From positions 97,935,425 through 97,999,424 of the forward strand of contig OY743168.1 in assembly GCA_963555705.1 (NCBI GenBank): a DNA stretch of 64,000 nucleotides. The letters are read 5' to 3'. Position numbers and translations under genes: made by a program. The stretch is from Ligustrum vulgare. Its lineage: Eukaryota; Streptophyta; Magnoliopsida; Lamiales; Oleaceae. The notes below the pieces were generated by a model, which saw only the letters and a program-made list of their open reading frames with translations, searched no databases and was not told the DNA's origin. Below are positions 45,030 through 55,134 of the stretch, in pieces. Numbering within the stretch: position 1 is the first letter of the stretch; each line of letters opens with the position of its first letter.

Positions 45030-45190
45030 GAACTTATCAAGATTTCAATTCTTGTGGCGTTCAAAATCCGAACTTATCAAGATTCATCATCTTGTGGCGT
45101 TCAACCCGAACTTATCAAAGATTAACTATCTTTGTGACGTTCAAAACCAGAAACTTATCAGGGAGATTGGACAAATCCTTGTGGCGTTTC
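45030..45190 (+). repeat. Tandem covarying stem-loop array in the LTR leader
   Basis: Four units (45030-45062, 45070-45102, 45108-45142, 45150-45190) share the frame GAAC-TTATC ... GTGGC-GTTC around a variable inner stem. Inner stems are AAGA/TCTT, AAGAT/ATCTT, AAAGAT/ATCTTT and AGGGA/TCCTT (one G-U). The outer stem GAAC/GTTC becomes GAAAC/GTTTC in the last unit. Confidence 0.85.
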
Positions 45191-45325
45191 GCAAATCTTG
45201 GTTCTTTATTCCGCATCGTTGATCCTCGCGTCGTGAATATCGGGTCAAGATTCCACCGTCCGTAACAACCTGGGTTCGGAACTTTCCGGCGTTTAATTCC
45301 GCACTTCTCGAATCATATCAGCTTT

Positions 45326-46262
45326 GGTACTTCTACTTTAGCCAAACACCCCCACACTTTTAAGTGTTTATATGTAGGCTTATGACCTTTCCATAGCTCA
45401 TAAGGAGTTTCATCCTTTTTCTTTTGAGGTATTTTATTAAGAATGATATTGGCAGAGAGGATAGCTTCCCCCCAAAAATTCTGGGGTAATCCAGAACTTA
45501 TCAACATAGCGTTCATCATCTCTTTAAGAGTTTGATTTTTACGTTCAGCAACGTCATTTGACTGAGGTGAATAAGGTGCCGTTGTTTGATGAATAATTCC
45601 AAAAGTAGAACAAAATTCTTCAAACGATACTCCATATTCTCCACCTCTATCACTTCGAATAATTTTTATTCGTTTGCTAAGTTGATTTTCAACTTCATTC
45701 TTATAATGTTTTGAAAACATCTAAGGCCTCAGCTTTACTTCTTAAAAGATAGATATAACAATATTTTGTGCAGTCATCAATAAAAGTAATGAAGTACCTT
45801 TTACCACCTCTATTTTGCACAAATTTTAAGTCACAGATATCACTGTGAATCAATTCTAAAGGTGTAGTACTCCTTTCAACAGAATGAAAAGGAGCTTTGG
45901 CTAATTTAGCCTCAACAAAAATCTCACATTTATGATTAGGATCTAATTTTAAATAAAGCAGTAAATTTAAATTCATTAATTTATGCACATATTTAAAGTT
46001 TGCATGTCCTAATCGATTGTGCCATAAACAAGAAGACTCAACGATGTAAGCAGAAGAAGATGTATTATTATTTTTCACAGTTTTTGGTACAATAGTGAGA
46101 ACGTTCATTTTGAACATCACATCGCTCAAGTAACATTTCCCCCACATATACATCATTTTTTGTGAGTACAAATTTATCAGCCATAAAGACTAATTTAAAA
46201 CCATGTTTGCTAAGTAAAGACCCCGATATAAGATTTTTATGAATGTCGAGCACATGCAACAC
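45326..46262 (-). pseudogene. Copia-3 integrase
   Basis: Minus-strand pieces: CLWHNRLGHANFKYVHKLMN (pre-integrase), LELIHSDICDLKFVQNRGGK, YFITFIDDCTKYCYIYLLRS, IIRSDRGGEY and YSPQSNDVAERKNQTLKEM (DDE core, all three acidic residues present), then WGEAILSANIILNKIP. One frameshift lies near 45710. The domain is cut at LKVWGCLAKVEVPK by the nested element and resumes at 42648. Confidence 0.92.
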
Positions 46263-46280
46263 GTTGTTGAGGACGAGTTC

Positions 46281-46673
46281 CTAACCCGAAGTCATTTTCA
46301 ACACCACATTTCCTTGTCTTTCAATTTTTGAACTTGATGAGTTTCCCATGAATAAATATTCTCCATTGATGGTATTATAATTTGAGAACATCCCTTTATC
46401 GGCACAAATGTGATGGGTAGCTCCAGTATCTACCCACCATTCCCTGGGATTTCCAATATTGTTGCATTCAGACACAACAACAGATAAGTTCAATTCTTGT
46501 ATATCATTGGATAAAGTATCTCCTTCAGTCAGGTGTGCTTGGACATTCTGCTTCTTTGGATTGCGACATTCATTTGCATGATGTCCAGTTTTTCCACAGT
46601 TGTAGCAGTTGCCTTTGAACTTCTTAACATTCTTCTTGTTGTCCTTTTTAGGAGCATCACCAGAATATTTCAT
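46281..46673 (-). pseudogene. Copia-3 nucleocapsid and protease
   Basis: A zinc knuckle CYNCGKTGHHANEC (CX2CX4HX4C) is followed by the aspartic protease start EWWVDTGATHHIC (DTGA active site). It is in frame with gag but separated by a stop at 46677-46679, and shifts again after 46281. Confidence 0.92.
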
Positions 46674-46676
46674 TTT

Positions 46677-47438
46677 CTAACTAGATTCCACCATGTTTGC
46701 CTTCTCTTGCACAAATTGTCCTCCATATTTCTTTTCTGATTTCCTATTATCTTCCTCAATCCTTAGCCGAACAATTAGTTCCTCCAGGTTCATTTCCTTT
46801 CGTTTGTCCTTGAGATAATTTTTGAAATCTCTCCACAGAGGAGGGAGTTTCTCAATTATGGCAGCAACTTGGAATGATTCACTGACATTCATGTTTTCAG
46901 CATGTATATCATGAAGGAGAACCTGCAATTCTTGAACTTGGCTAATAATAGTCTTGGAGTCCACCATTTTGTAGTCGAGAAATTTTCCAACAATAAATTT
47001 CTTTGTACCAGCATCCTCCGTTTTGTATTTTTTCTCCAAAGACTCCCAAAGTTCTTTTGCAGATTTCATGGCACTGTAAACACCATATAGTGTGTTGTCC
47101 ACCCCATTAAGAATATAATTTTTGCATAGGAAGTCCGAGTGCTTCCATGCATCCAAGGCAATAAGGGACCCCCTGTTGTTTGGTATTTCTTGAACCGCCG
47201 GAGCATCCTCAATTAGGAATTTCATCAAATTTAGTGTGGTTAAGTAAAATAGCATCTTCTGTTGCCATCTCTTGAAGTCCATTCCACCGAATTTTTCCAG
47301 TTTTTCTCCATGTGGAACTAGAGTGGTTTGAATATGAACAGTCATAGGTGGAACCATAGTACTTGGTGGAACCATAGTGTTGGTGGTTCTATTGGGGGGG
47401 GGGGGGGGAACTACATTACTTCCACTTGTGACATCCAT
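46677..47438 (-). pseudogene. Copia-3 gag
   Basis: Start at 47438 (MDVTSG). A poly-Pro stretch encoded by a 16-base G run on plus (about 47394-47409) follows, then a UBN2-type gag domain with [32 protein letters not shown] and [11 protein letters not shown]. It ends at a stop in the linker before the zinc knuckle. The homopolymer is slippage-prone, so the N-terminal frame depends on its exact length. Confidence 0.92.
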
Positions 47439-47736
47439 TTCTGTTACAAAAATAGAAGATAAACAATTATAATCAAAGTGTAGACAATGATTATTATTAA
47501 CAGATTTAAAGTTATATAAGGTATAAGGTTGGGTCAAACTATAAGTGACCCGAGAATACAATAAAAAAAATTATGTAATTAATCGAATATATGCAAAAAA
47601 AAAAAGAATTTTTAAATAATCAGTTTATGCATGTATGCTATAATAAATAGATACATGCAAAAGTAACAAAGTCACGTTAAATATAAATTATATAAACGCA
47701 TGAAAATAATAAAACAATACAAAATCGTCTTACGAT

Positions 47737-48722
47737 TGTTAGTAATATTATAATTAGCATGCGAGATTTGTAACAAAATCAGAAATTAAGAGATGGAAAT
47801 GGAAAATCGAATAAATGTTCAATGAAATTGTAGAAAATAGTAGATTGAGGCTAGAGTTCGACTCTATTTCCTTAAGACGATTTTGGCCTGCTACGGTGCT
47901 TACAGTTGATGCCAATAGCCTCCCAAGATACAACAATCTTTCTCTTACGGTGTAGAAGTACTCCAAACAGCAAGAACGACAAAATAGAATAGTTTCGTAC
48001 TCTCTCAATGGACGAAAATTAATTTGATATGCAGAATGCAAGAATAGAGAATGAAGAATGATATGATGATGAAATTTGAAAATCAGAGGTCCTATTTACA
48101 TATTTTCAAAAGTTGCAGGCCAAGAGTTGCAACTCCTTGAAAGGTTATTTCTGAATAGACACAACTATTAGTTTGTGTCTGTTTTAGTCCGAAATTCGGA
48201 AATAAATAAAAATAAATTAAAAAATAATAATTTTAATTTATTTTGTTTGAATAGACACAACTATAGTCCGAAATTCGGAAATAAATAAAAAATAAATAAA
48301 TAAATAATAATTTTAATTTATTTTGTCCAAAAAGAATATAGGAACCCGACCCGAGCTGGACGGACGGCGGAGCGCGTGAGCTTTGCACTAGTCTAGATAT
48401 TGTCTAAGACTTCCCCCTGCCAAAGACTATTGGTACCTCTTGGGGTCCAAATTCATATCCAAACTTGAGGTATATAAATTGGTTCAAATTTCTTTCAACT
48501 TCCTATGTGGATTAAGTTTCCACACTTGCTTCCAAATTCCAATTTTTTCACTTTCAAGTTGTCAACTTCTAGCATTAATTTCTCATTCATCCGGAAACGG
48601 TTTTGTGAAATTAAATATATCACGAATATCTACTCGCGGATTAGAATGTATTTGACCATTGACCCTTACAAAATGGATACCGGGTCTCACCCAAATTATT
48701 GGTCAAACTTGACCCATTTCCA
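47737..48722 (-). repeat. Copia-3 5' LTR
   Basis: On minus starts TGGAAATGGGTCAAG and ends TATTACTAACA. It carries a private tandem duplication (AATAGACACAACTA .. CCGAAATTCGGAAATAAAT, 48150-48300) absent from the 3' LTR. PDF coding resumes a few bases to its right. Confidence 0.88.
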
Positions 48723-48724
48723 AG

Positions 48725-48772
48725 AATAATGAGGGTTGCTTGTCCTTTCCTGGGATATATGCTGATGTTGCG
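48725..48772 (+). pseudogene. PDF1B: PDF pseudogene exon B, right half
   Basis: Reads NEGCLSFPGIYADV, the peptide deformylase motif II (EGCLS, with the metal-binding Cys). It ends at a GTACGT donor. The intron that follows is broken at 48850 by the Gypsy element. Confidence 0.93.
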
Positions 48773-48849
48773 GTACGTTTAACTGATAAAATGAATGTAT
48801 TACGGTTTAGATTAATATCCTTAATTATTTGCCTTTGTGTTTGGATATA

Positions 48850-49609
48850 TGATGAGAATCAAGGGAGTCAACCGAGTCAAAGTCAAACAAGTCAACCCTC
48901 GATAACAATACTGGTGGGGCCTATGACAAGATCCAAGGCTAAAGAGGTCCAAGAGTCGATGGCGGGACTCATTTTCAAGCTCCAAAATCAAGTCCACATG
49001 GAAGAAAACAAGATGGAGGTCAATTTCCTATTTTTGGATGCTCAGGACATTTTGGTCGACCGAAAATCACTCCGGTCGACCGAAACTCTGCAGGGATTTT
49101 TGGAGCAAGCCTCAGGAGGGTTCGGCTGAGCTTTGTACGACCGAAAGTGCTATTTCGGTCGACCTGTTGTTCGACCGAAATAGTTTCGGTCGACCGAAAG
49201 TTTCCCGAATGTAAATGCGGGGGTTTTTCTGCAATTTCGCAAAATTCTTTTTCTTTCACTTTGTATATCTATTGTAAAGCTTTCAAACCCTAGTTAGTTT
49301 TTTGGACATTGAAGACTCCATTGAGAGCATTTAAGAGAGGTAAATCCTTTCTTCACTTGTAACTTTTCTTGGAATATTACTTCAACTTGTATATTGAGAG
49401 TTATCTTGTGTATTGGTTGTTGTTGTTTATTCCACAAATCTTGGTATTTGTCTTAATCTCTTAATTGGGCTAGGGTTAACTTTCCTTAGAATTTTGGTTG
49501 GGTTAAACTTGGGTCAAGATTCTTCATTTATTACATTTTTTAGCTTTCTTGGATTGATACAAAATTATTGTGGGAATTTTTGGTTTAATCACCAAAGGGG
49601 TTCGCATCA
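48850..49609 (+). repeat. Gypsy-1 5' LTR
   Basis: 760 bp. Contains a cluster of GGTCGACC-centred palindromes (49051-49201), including a perfect 13-bp-stem hairpin at 49150-49183. Confidence 0.95.
49150..49183. repeat. Perfect hairpin in Gypsy-1 LTR
   Basis: Stem CTATTTCGGTCGA (49150-49162) and TCGACCGAAATAG (49171-49183) around the loop CCTGTTGT. An identical copy lies in the right LTR at 55155-55188. Confidence 0.95.
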
Positions 49610-49611
49610 TT

Positions 49612-49623
49612 TGATATCAGAGC
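49612..49623 (+). other. Gypsy-1 primer-binding site
   Basis: TGATATCAGAGC, one base from the initiator tRNA-Met complement, two bases inside the LTR. Confidence 0.85.
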
Positions 49624-50256
49624 TTGGCTCTAAAATTGGTAGTCCTATCTTTACATTTATTGTTGTTGTTCTTGATAGACAAAAAAAAAACGAAAAATTA
49701 CAAAAAAATTTGGGGGAAATTTATTTGCCCATGAATATTTCATGATTCCTACATATTGGGCATTGTTGTTATTACCAATTTGAAAGTTTTTTGGGGATAC
49801 ATTTGAACAAATCCTTGAAAATCCTAAACTAGTCAAGTTTACATCATAAGTGTTTGACAAAATGTTTCAAAGAGTGTTTTCATATTGAAACCTACTATTC
49901 AACTACCAAACACATTCCTAATTGAATTCCTTGTGTCTTACCTCAAGTTATTGTGACTATACCCTTGAAAATCTTATTGGTCTAGTTCAATTCCTTACTT
50001 CCTTGTATAATAGCAAACAACTAAATTCTACTTGCTATTTTGTCAATCCTTCCTTTGCTTCCTTTATTGTTTGTGGAATTTATGCTACACAAGAATTGAA
50101 TTCTCAATTTGGTTGAATTACGTTCCTTGGAAAGTCTGGGTAAGAAAGTGAGGAGTGGTAAAAGGCAAGAGTGGTGAGCTCATTAGAGGGAAAAAGCCTA
50201 ATTGAGTGAAACACGAGCAAACATAATTTGTGAGGACACTTGCACACTTGCACTCC

Positions 50257-51135
50257 ATGGCTAATACACATACTTCGAGTGGACAAGATTCTAATGCACA
50301 AACTCAAGAGTTGAGGGATATGATACAAGCTCTCACGGTTACCATGGCGGATATGGGGGGAAGATTGAAGGGGAGGTTAGCAAGGTTGAAGACTAGGAGG
50401 GAAGCTCCACCCCCAAGGGATGATAATATTAGGAGGGGTGATAGGAGAAGGCCTAGAGATGAGTATGAGGATTATGATATTGACGATGATGAATTGGAGA
50501 GTGAAGGAGGTAGTGACCAAAATTGGAACATGGGTAGGAATAGAGGAGGTAGGAATGTGAGGGGAGTTGGTCGAGGTCATGGGAGGAACCCTAGGGGTAG
50601 GGATGGAGTGGATGGTAATCTTGGTAGTATCAAGATGAAAATTCTTTCCATGGGAAGAGTGATCCGGATGCCTATTTAGAATGGGAGAGGAAGATGGAAT
50701 TGGTCTTTGAATGTCATAGGTACTCCGAGGATAAAAAGGTTAAGTTAGCGGTAGTGGAGTTTACCGACTATGCCTTAGCTTGGTGGGATAAGTTATTACT
50801 CATTAGGAGAAGGAATTTAGGGGGTAGTGTGGATACTAGGGATGAATTGAAGAGCCTTATGAGAAAAAGATTTGTACCAAGTCACTACTATAGGGGGGCT
50901 CTATCAAATACTACAAACTCTTACTCAAGGAACAAAAGGGGTTGAAGATTATTACAAGGAGTTGGAGAAAGCTTTGATGAGGGCCGACATAGAGGAGGAT
51001 AGAGAAGCCACTATGGCTCGATTTATGAGTGGGTTGAATAAGGGAGATAGCTAATGTGGTTAAATTACACCATTATGTTGAGATGGAGGAGTTGGTACAC
51101 ATGGCTATTAAAGTGGAGGCTCAATTGAAGAATAA
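50257..51135 (+). pseudogene. Gypsy-1 gag capsid
   Basis: Starts MANTHTSSG (50257). An Arg/Gly/Asp-rich linker leads to the Retrotrans_gag domain: AYLEWERKMELVF after a shift, VEFTDYALAWWDKLL, LKSLMRKRFVPSHYYR, EDYYKELEKALMRADI, RFMSGLN. Frameshifts occur near 50640, 50900 and 51060. The nucleic-acid leader 49624-50256 has no gene. Confidence 0.9.
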
Positions 51136-51653
51136 TGAGCAATTTAAAAGAAAGGGATAAGAAAAATTCTTGGGAGGTCCTAGTTCCAATTGGAAGTCTA
51201 AGTAGGGGAGTGAAAAGGTTGATAAGGCACCACTTTAAGGACAATATTGAAACCTCCAAGGGAAAGGAAGTTAGCTTCGTCAAGGATAAACCAAAGGTTG
51301 TTCCTACCACTTCTAGCAGTCGGGATATAGAATGCTTCAAGTGTAGAGGACGGGGGCATTATGCTCGAGAGTGCCCTAACAATAGGGTGATGATTATTAA
51401 AAATGGGGAGTGGTACTTGGAAGATAAAGAGGACGAAGAGGGGGTGCCATGTAGAGGAGATAGTGATGGCGAGGAAGAAGAGGTGGAGGGAATTGTTAGT
51501 CCACCCAAGTCTTTAGTCACCATTAGGTCTCTCAACACCCAAGCCAAGGTGGATGAGGCGGCTAAGCAAAGGGAGAATATCTTCCATACTAGGTGTCTTG
51601 TGAAGGACAAAACGTGTAGTCTCATCATTGATGGGGAAGTTGCACCAATGTAG
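51136..51653 (+). pseudogene. Gypsy-1 nucleocapsid
   Basis: Lys-rich linker, then a CX2CX4HX4C knuckle (CFKCRGRGHYAREC), then an acidic stretch and TRCLVKDKTCSLIIDG, which starts the protease region. It ends in a stop. Confidence 0.9.
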
Positions 51654-52430
51654 TTAGCACTAGTATGGTAGAGAGGTTGGGATTACCTTTAATGTCACAT
51701 CCTAGTCCTTATAAGTTACAATGGTTGAGTGATTATGGTGAGTTGAAGTAAGCAAGCAAGTATTACTTACTTTCAACATAGGGACATATGAGGATCAAGT
51801 CCTTTGTGATGTGGTGCCCATGCAAGCTACACATATATTATTGGGGAGGCCATGGCAGTATGATAGGAGAGTATTGCATGATGGTACGAAAAATAGGTAT
51901 AGCTTCCAAATGAATGAGAAACCCGTAACACTCCTACCTTTGAGTCCGGAAGAAGTTTACAAGGACCAATTGAAACTCAAGAGGAAGGAGGAGGAGGAAA
52001 AAGAAAGAAGAAGAAAAAGTTGGAGTTGAGTGGGGGACAAAAAGAAAGTGAGAAAAAAAGAGGGGAAAAAAATAGTGAGAAAAAAAATGAGGGGATGCAA
52101 GAAAAAAGAAAGAGAGCAAAAGAAATTGAGAAAATAATGAATTTTTATGCGAGCAAAGGTGATGTGGAGAGATCTTTAAAAGAAAATCATTCTATTCTTT
52201 TGATGGTGTATAAGGTCCCTCCTTACACTTGATGGTCCTCACACTTCCCTCCCCACTTTATATACTTCTTTGTTGCAGGAGTTCGAGGATGTCTTCCCGG
52301 AGGAGATGCCTAGTAGGCTTCCACCCATTAGAGGCATCGAGCATCAAATTGATTTCATCCCCGGAGCCGTCATTCCAAATAGACCGGCATACCGAAGCAA
52401 TCCGGAGGAGACCAAGGAACTCCAAAAATA
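51654..52430 (+). pseudogene. Gypsy-1 protease region and RT N-terminus
   Basis: Short frames read CDVVPMQATHILLGRPWQYD (protease C-terminal region), then a Lys/Glu-rich linker. The RT entry follows: EFEDVFPEEMPSRLPPIRG, IEHQIDFIPGA and PAYRSNPEETKEL. A TAA at 52429-52431 interrupts just before the next frame. Confidence 0.85.
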
Positions 52431-52440
52431 AGTTGAGGAG

Positions 52441-53205
52441 TTGATGAGTAAAGGATATGTTCGTGAGAGCATGAGTCCTTGTACCGTTCCCGTGCTACTA
52501 GTGCCCAAGAAGGATGGAACCTTTAGAATGTGCGTCGATTTCCGAGCCATTAACAACATAACGGTAAAGTATCGACACCCCATTCCTAGGTTAGATGATA
52601 TGCTAGATGAGTTGCATGGTTCTTGCATTTTTAGCAAAATCAACTTGAGAAGTGGATACCACCAAATTAGGATGAGAGAAGGAGATGAATGGAAAATCGC
52701 TTTTAAAACTAAATATGGTTTATATGAGTGGTTGGTTATGCCCTTCGGTCTCACTAATGCACCGAGCACTTTTATGAGATTAATGAACCATGTTTTGCGT
52801 GTATTCATTGGGAAGTTTGTGGTAGTTTACTTCGATGATATTTTGATTTATAGAAAGAATTTGAATGAGCATATTGAGCACTTGAGGAATGTACTTTTGG
52901 TTTTAAAAGAAGAACAATTGTATGCTAACCTCAACAAGTGTAATTTTTGCATGGAGAGTGTGGTCTTTCTTGGATTTGTAGTTAGTACTAAAGGGATAGA
53001 GGTCGATGAGGAGAAGATCAAAGCCATTAAGGAATGGCCCACTCCCACAAGTGTCACCGAGGTAAGAAGCTTCCACGGGTTAGCTAGTTTTTACCGTCGT
53101 TTTGTCAAGGATTTCAGCACACTAGCTTCACCACTTACCGAGGTTGTCAAAAAACATGTTGGGTTTAAATGGGAGAGGCGCAAGAAAAGACCTTTAATGA
53201 AATAA
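52441..53205 (+). pseudogene. Gypsy-1 reverse transcriptase
   Basis: 254 codons with [47 protein letters not shown] and [11 protein letters not shown]. The motif A aspartate normally seen as KIDLRSGYHQ is Asn here ([10 protein letters not shown]), while the YFDD of motif C is kept. Motif A Asp is one of three catalytic metal ligands, so this copy should be polymerase-dead. Confidence 0.93.
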
Positions 53206-54610
53206 AGAACAAATTGTGCACCGCCCCGGTTTTATCCTTGCCTAATTTTAATAAACTTTTGAGATTGAATGTGATGCTTCAGGCACAGGTATTGGAGCAG
53301 TTTTGATGCAGGAGAAAATGCCGATTGCCTACTTTAGCAAGAAGCTCAGTGGAGCCGCCCTGAACTACCCCACCTATGACAAGGAACTCTATGCATTGGT
53401 GAGATCGTTAGAGACATGGAACCACTACTTATGGCCTAGAGAGTTCATCATCCACACCGACCATGAGTCATTGAAGCACTTGAAGGGGCAAGGGAAGTTG
53501 AGCAAGAGGCATGCCAAATGGGTGGAGTACGTGGAAACTTTTTCCTATGTCATCAAATACAAACAAGGTAAGGAGAATGTGGTAGCCGACTCCCTTTCTC
53601 GAAGGTATGCTCTTATTACTATCTTGAGTGCTAAATTGTTGGGTTTTGAGAGCATTAAGGACTTGTATGCGCTTGATGTGAATTTTGCTAATATCTTTAT
53701 ATCATGTGAGAGGGTTGGATTTGGCAAGTATTATAGGCATGAGGGGTTTTTGTTTCGAGAAGGTAAACTTTGTGTGCCAAATTGCTCATTGAGGGAATTG
53801 ATGGTAAGGGAGGCCCATGGCGGGGGATTAATGGGTCACTTTGGGGTAAGGAGAACCTTGGAAATCTTACAAAAACATTTCTTTTGGCCTAAATTGAGTA
53901 GAGGCGTTGGGAGAATTTGCTCTAGGTGCATAACTTGTAGGAAGGCCAAGTCCAAGGTAGAACTGCATGGATTATATACACCCCTACCTGTCCCTAGTGA
54001 ACCTTGGACGGAAATTTCTATGGACTTTATTTTGGGATTGCCTAGGTCAAAAAAAGGTAGTGATTCCATCTTCTTGGTTGTAGATAGGTTTAGTAAAATG
54101 GCCCATTTCCTTGCTTGTCATAAAACCGATGATGCTATTCATATAGCCGACCTATTCTTTAGGGAAATAGTGCGACTCCATGGGGTTCCTAGGAGCATTG
54201 TGTCGGATAGGGACGTTAAATTCCTTAGCCACTTTTGGAATGTCTTATGGGAGAAATTGGGAACAAAACTGTTGTTTTCAACAACTTGTCATCCCCAAAC
54301 CGATGGTCAAACTGAGGTGGTTAATAGAACTTTAACACAACTTCTTCGCACCATCCTTAAGGGCAACCTAAAGAATTGGGAAGAGTGTTTACCTTTTGTT
54401 GAATTTGCATATAATCGAAGTGTTCATTCTACTACTTATTTTTCTCCATTCAAGATTGTTTATGGTTTTAACCCTTTAACTCCTTTGGATTTGATTCCGT
54501 TACCTATTGATGAAAGAGGTAGTTTAGATGGGAAGAGAAAGGCGGAGTTGGTAAAAACTCTAAGAATGAACAATATGCCTCCAGTGCCAACAAAGGTAGA
54601 AAATGAATGA
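53206..54610 (+). pseudogene. Gypsy-1 RNase H and integrase
   Basis: After a frameshift near 53205-53300 the frame gives RNase H ([39 protein letters not shown]). The integrase zinc finger follows with H, H, C and C ([26 protein letters not shown]). The DDE core has all three residues ([35 protein letters not shown]). 435 codons are open from 53303. It ends with a small shift at about 54605. Confidence 0.95.
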
Positions 54611-55134
54611 CATTCGAGATCGGTGATTGGGTATGGTTGCATTTGAGGAATGAGCAGTTCCCGAATCAAAGAAAATCAAAACTACAATCACGTGGTGATG
54701 GCCCCTTCCAAGTCCTCGAGAAGATCAATGACAATGCCTACAAGCTTGACCTCCCTGGTGAGTACAATGTATCGGCTTCTTTTAATGTCTCTGACTTATC
54801 CCCTTTTGATGCAGGTGAAGATTCGAGGTCGAATCCTTTTCAAAAGGGAGGGGATGATGAGAATCAAGGGAGTCAACCGAGTCAAAGTCAAACAAGTAAA
54901 CCCTCGATAACAATACCAGTGGGGCCTATGATAATATCCAAGGCTAAAGAGGTCCAAGAGTCGATGGCAAGACTCATTTTCAAGCTCCGAAATCAAGTCC
55001 ACGTGGAAGAAAACAAGATGGAGGTCAATTGCCTATTTTTGGATGCTCAGGACATTTCGGTCGACCGAAAATCATTCCGGTCGACCGAAACTCTGCAGGG
55101 ATTTTTGGAGCAAGCCTCAGGAGGGTTCGGCTGA
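54607..55134 (+). pseudogene. Gypsy-1 integrase C-terminus reading into the 3' LTR
   Basis: Reads IGDWVWLHLRNEQFP, GDGPFQVLEKINDNAYKLDL, YNVSASFNVSDLSPFDAGED. It continues without a stop through the polypurine tract at 54840-54854 and about 280 bp into the LTR (PVGPMIISKAKEVQESMARL). No classical chromodomain is visible. A pol frame that ends inside the LTR is a feature I associate with CRM-type chromoviruses, but assignment needs phylogeny. Confidence 0.85.
54840..54854 (+). other. Gypsy-1 polypurine tract
   Basis: CAAAAGGGAGGGGA directly before the 3' LTR, within the reading frame. Confidence 0.88.

Larger units (their letters stand above)
42654..45320. mobile_element. Rearranged LTR element with outward-facing U5 ends on both sides
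   Basis: A perfect 5-bp duplication GCTTT flanks it (42649-42653 and 45321-45325), and the Copia-3 frame resumes on both sides, so it entered as one unit. The right half (about 43985-45320) is plus-strand 3' material: a coding tail, a polypurine tract and a complete LTR. The left half is minus-strand 5' material: an LTR end remnant (43961-43984), a primer-binding site (43947-43958), a leader, a protease fragment, then R-U5-like LTR sequence (42654-42967). Both outer ends are therefore U5 ends, in inverted orientation, about 80 percent alike by eye. Confidence 0.85.
44555..45320 (+). repeat. Complete LTR of the rearranged element
   Basis: 766 bp, TGATGTGTTCCGG to GAATCATATCA. A TATA box TATATAAAG (about 44926) and an AATAAA-type signal (about 44975) place the transcript start near 44955-44960. 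The hairpin array at 45030-45190 would therefore lie in the RNA leader. Confidence 0.85.
37921..48722 (-). mobile_element. Copia-3: Copia retrotransposon nested in PDF exon B
   Basis: LTR-like repeats 37921-38990 and 47737-48722 flank a minus-strand gag-protease-integrase-RT-RNase H set. It inserted into the PDF exon at a TATAA-like site: TATAA at 37915-37919 and AATAA at 48725-48729, 4 of 5 matching. It was later split by a solo LTR (40339-41816) and a rearranged LTR element (42654-45320). Without these the element would be about 6.6 kb. The expected TGGTATCAGAGC primer site is absent next to the 5' LTR. Coding is broken in many places. Its family differs from Copia-1/2. Confidence 0.9.

Noticed and set aside
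50230..50328. Gag start upstream of 50257 in Gypsy-1
   Set aside because: An earlier in-frame ATG at 50230 exists, but the MANTHTSSG start at 50257 has the better context (CCATGGC); either is possible in a dead element.
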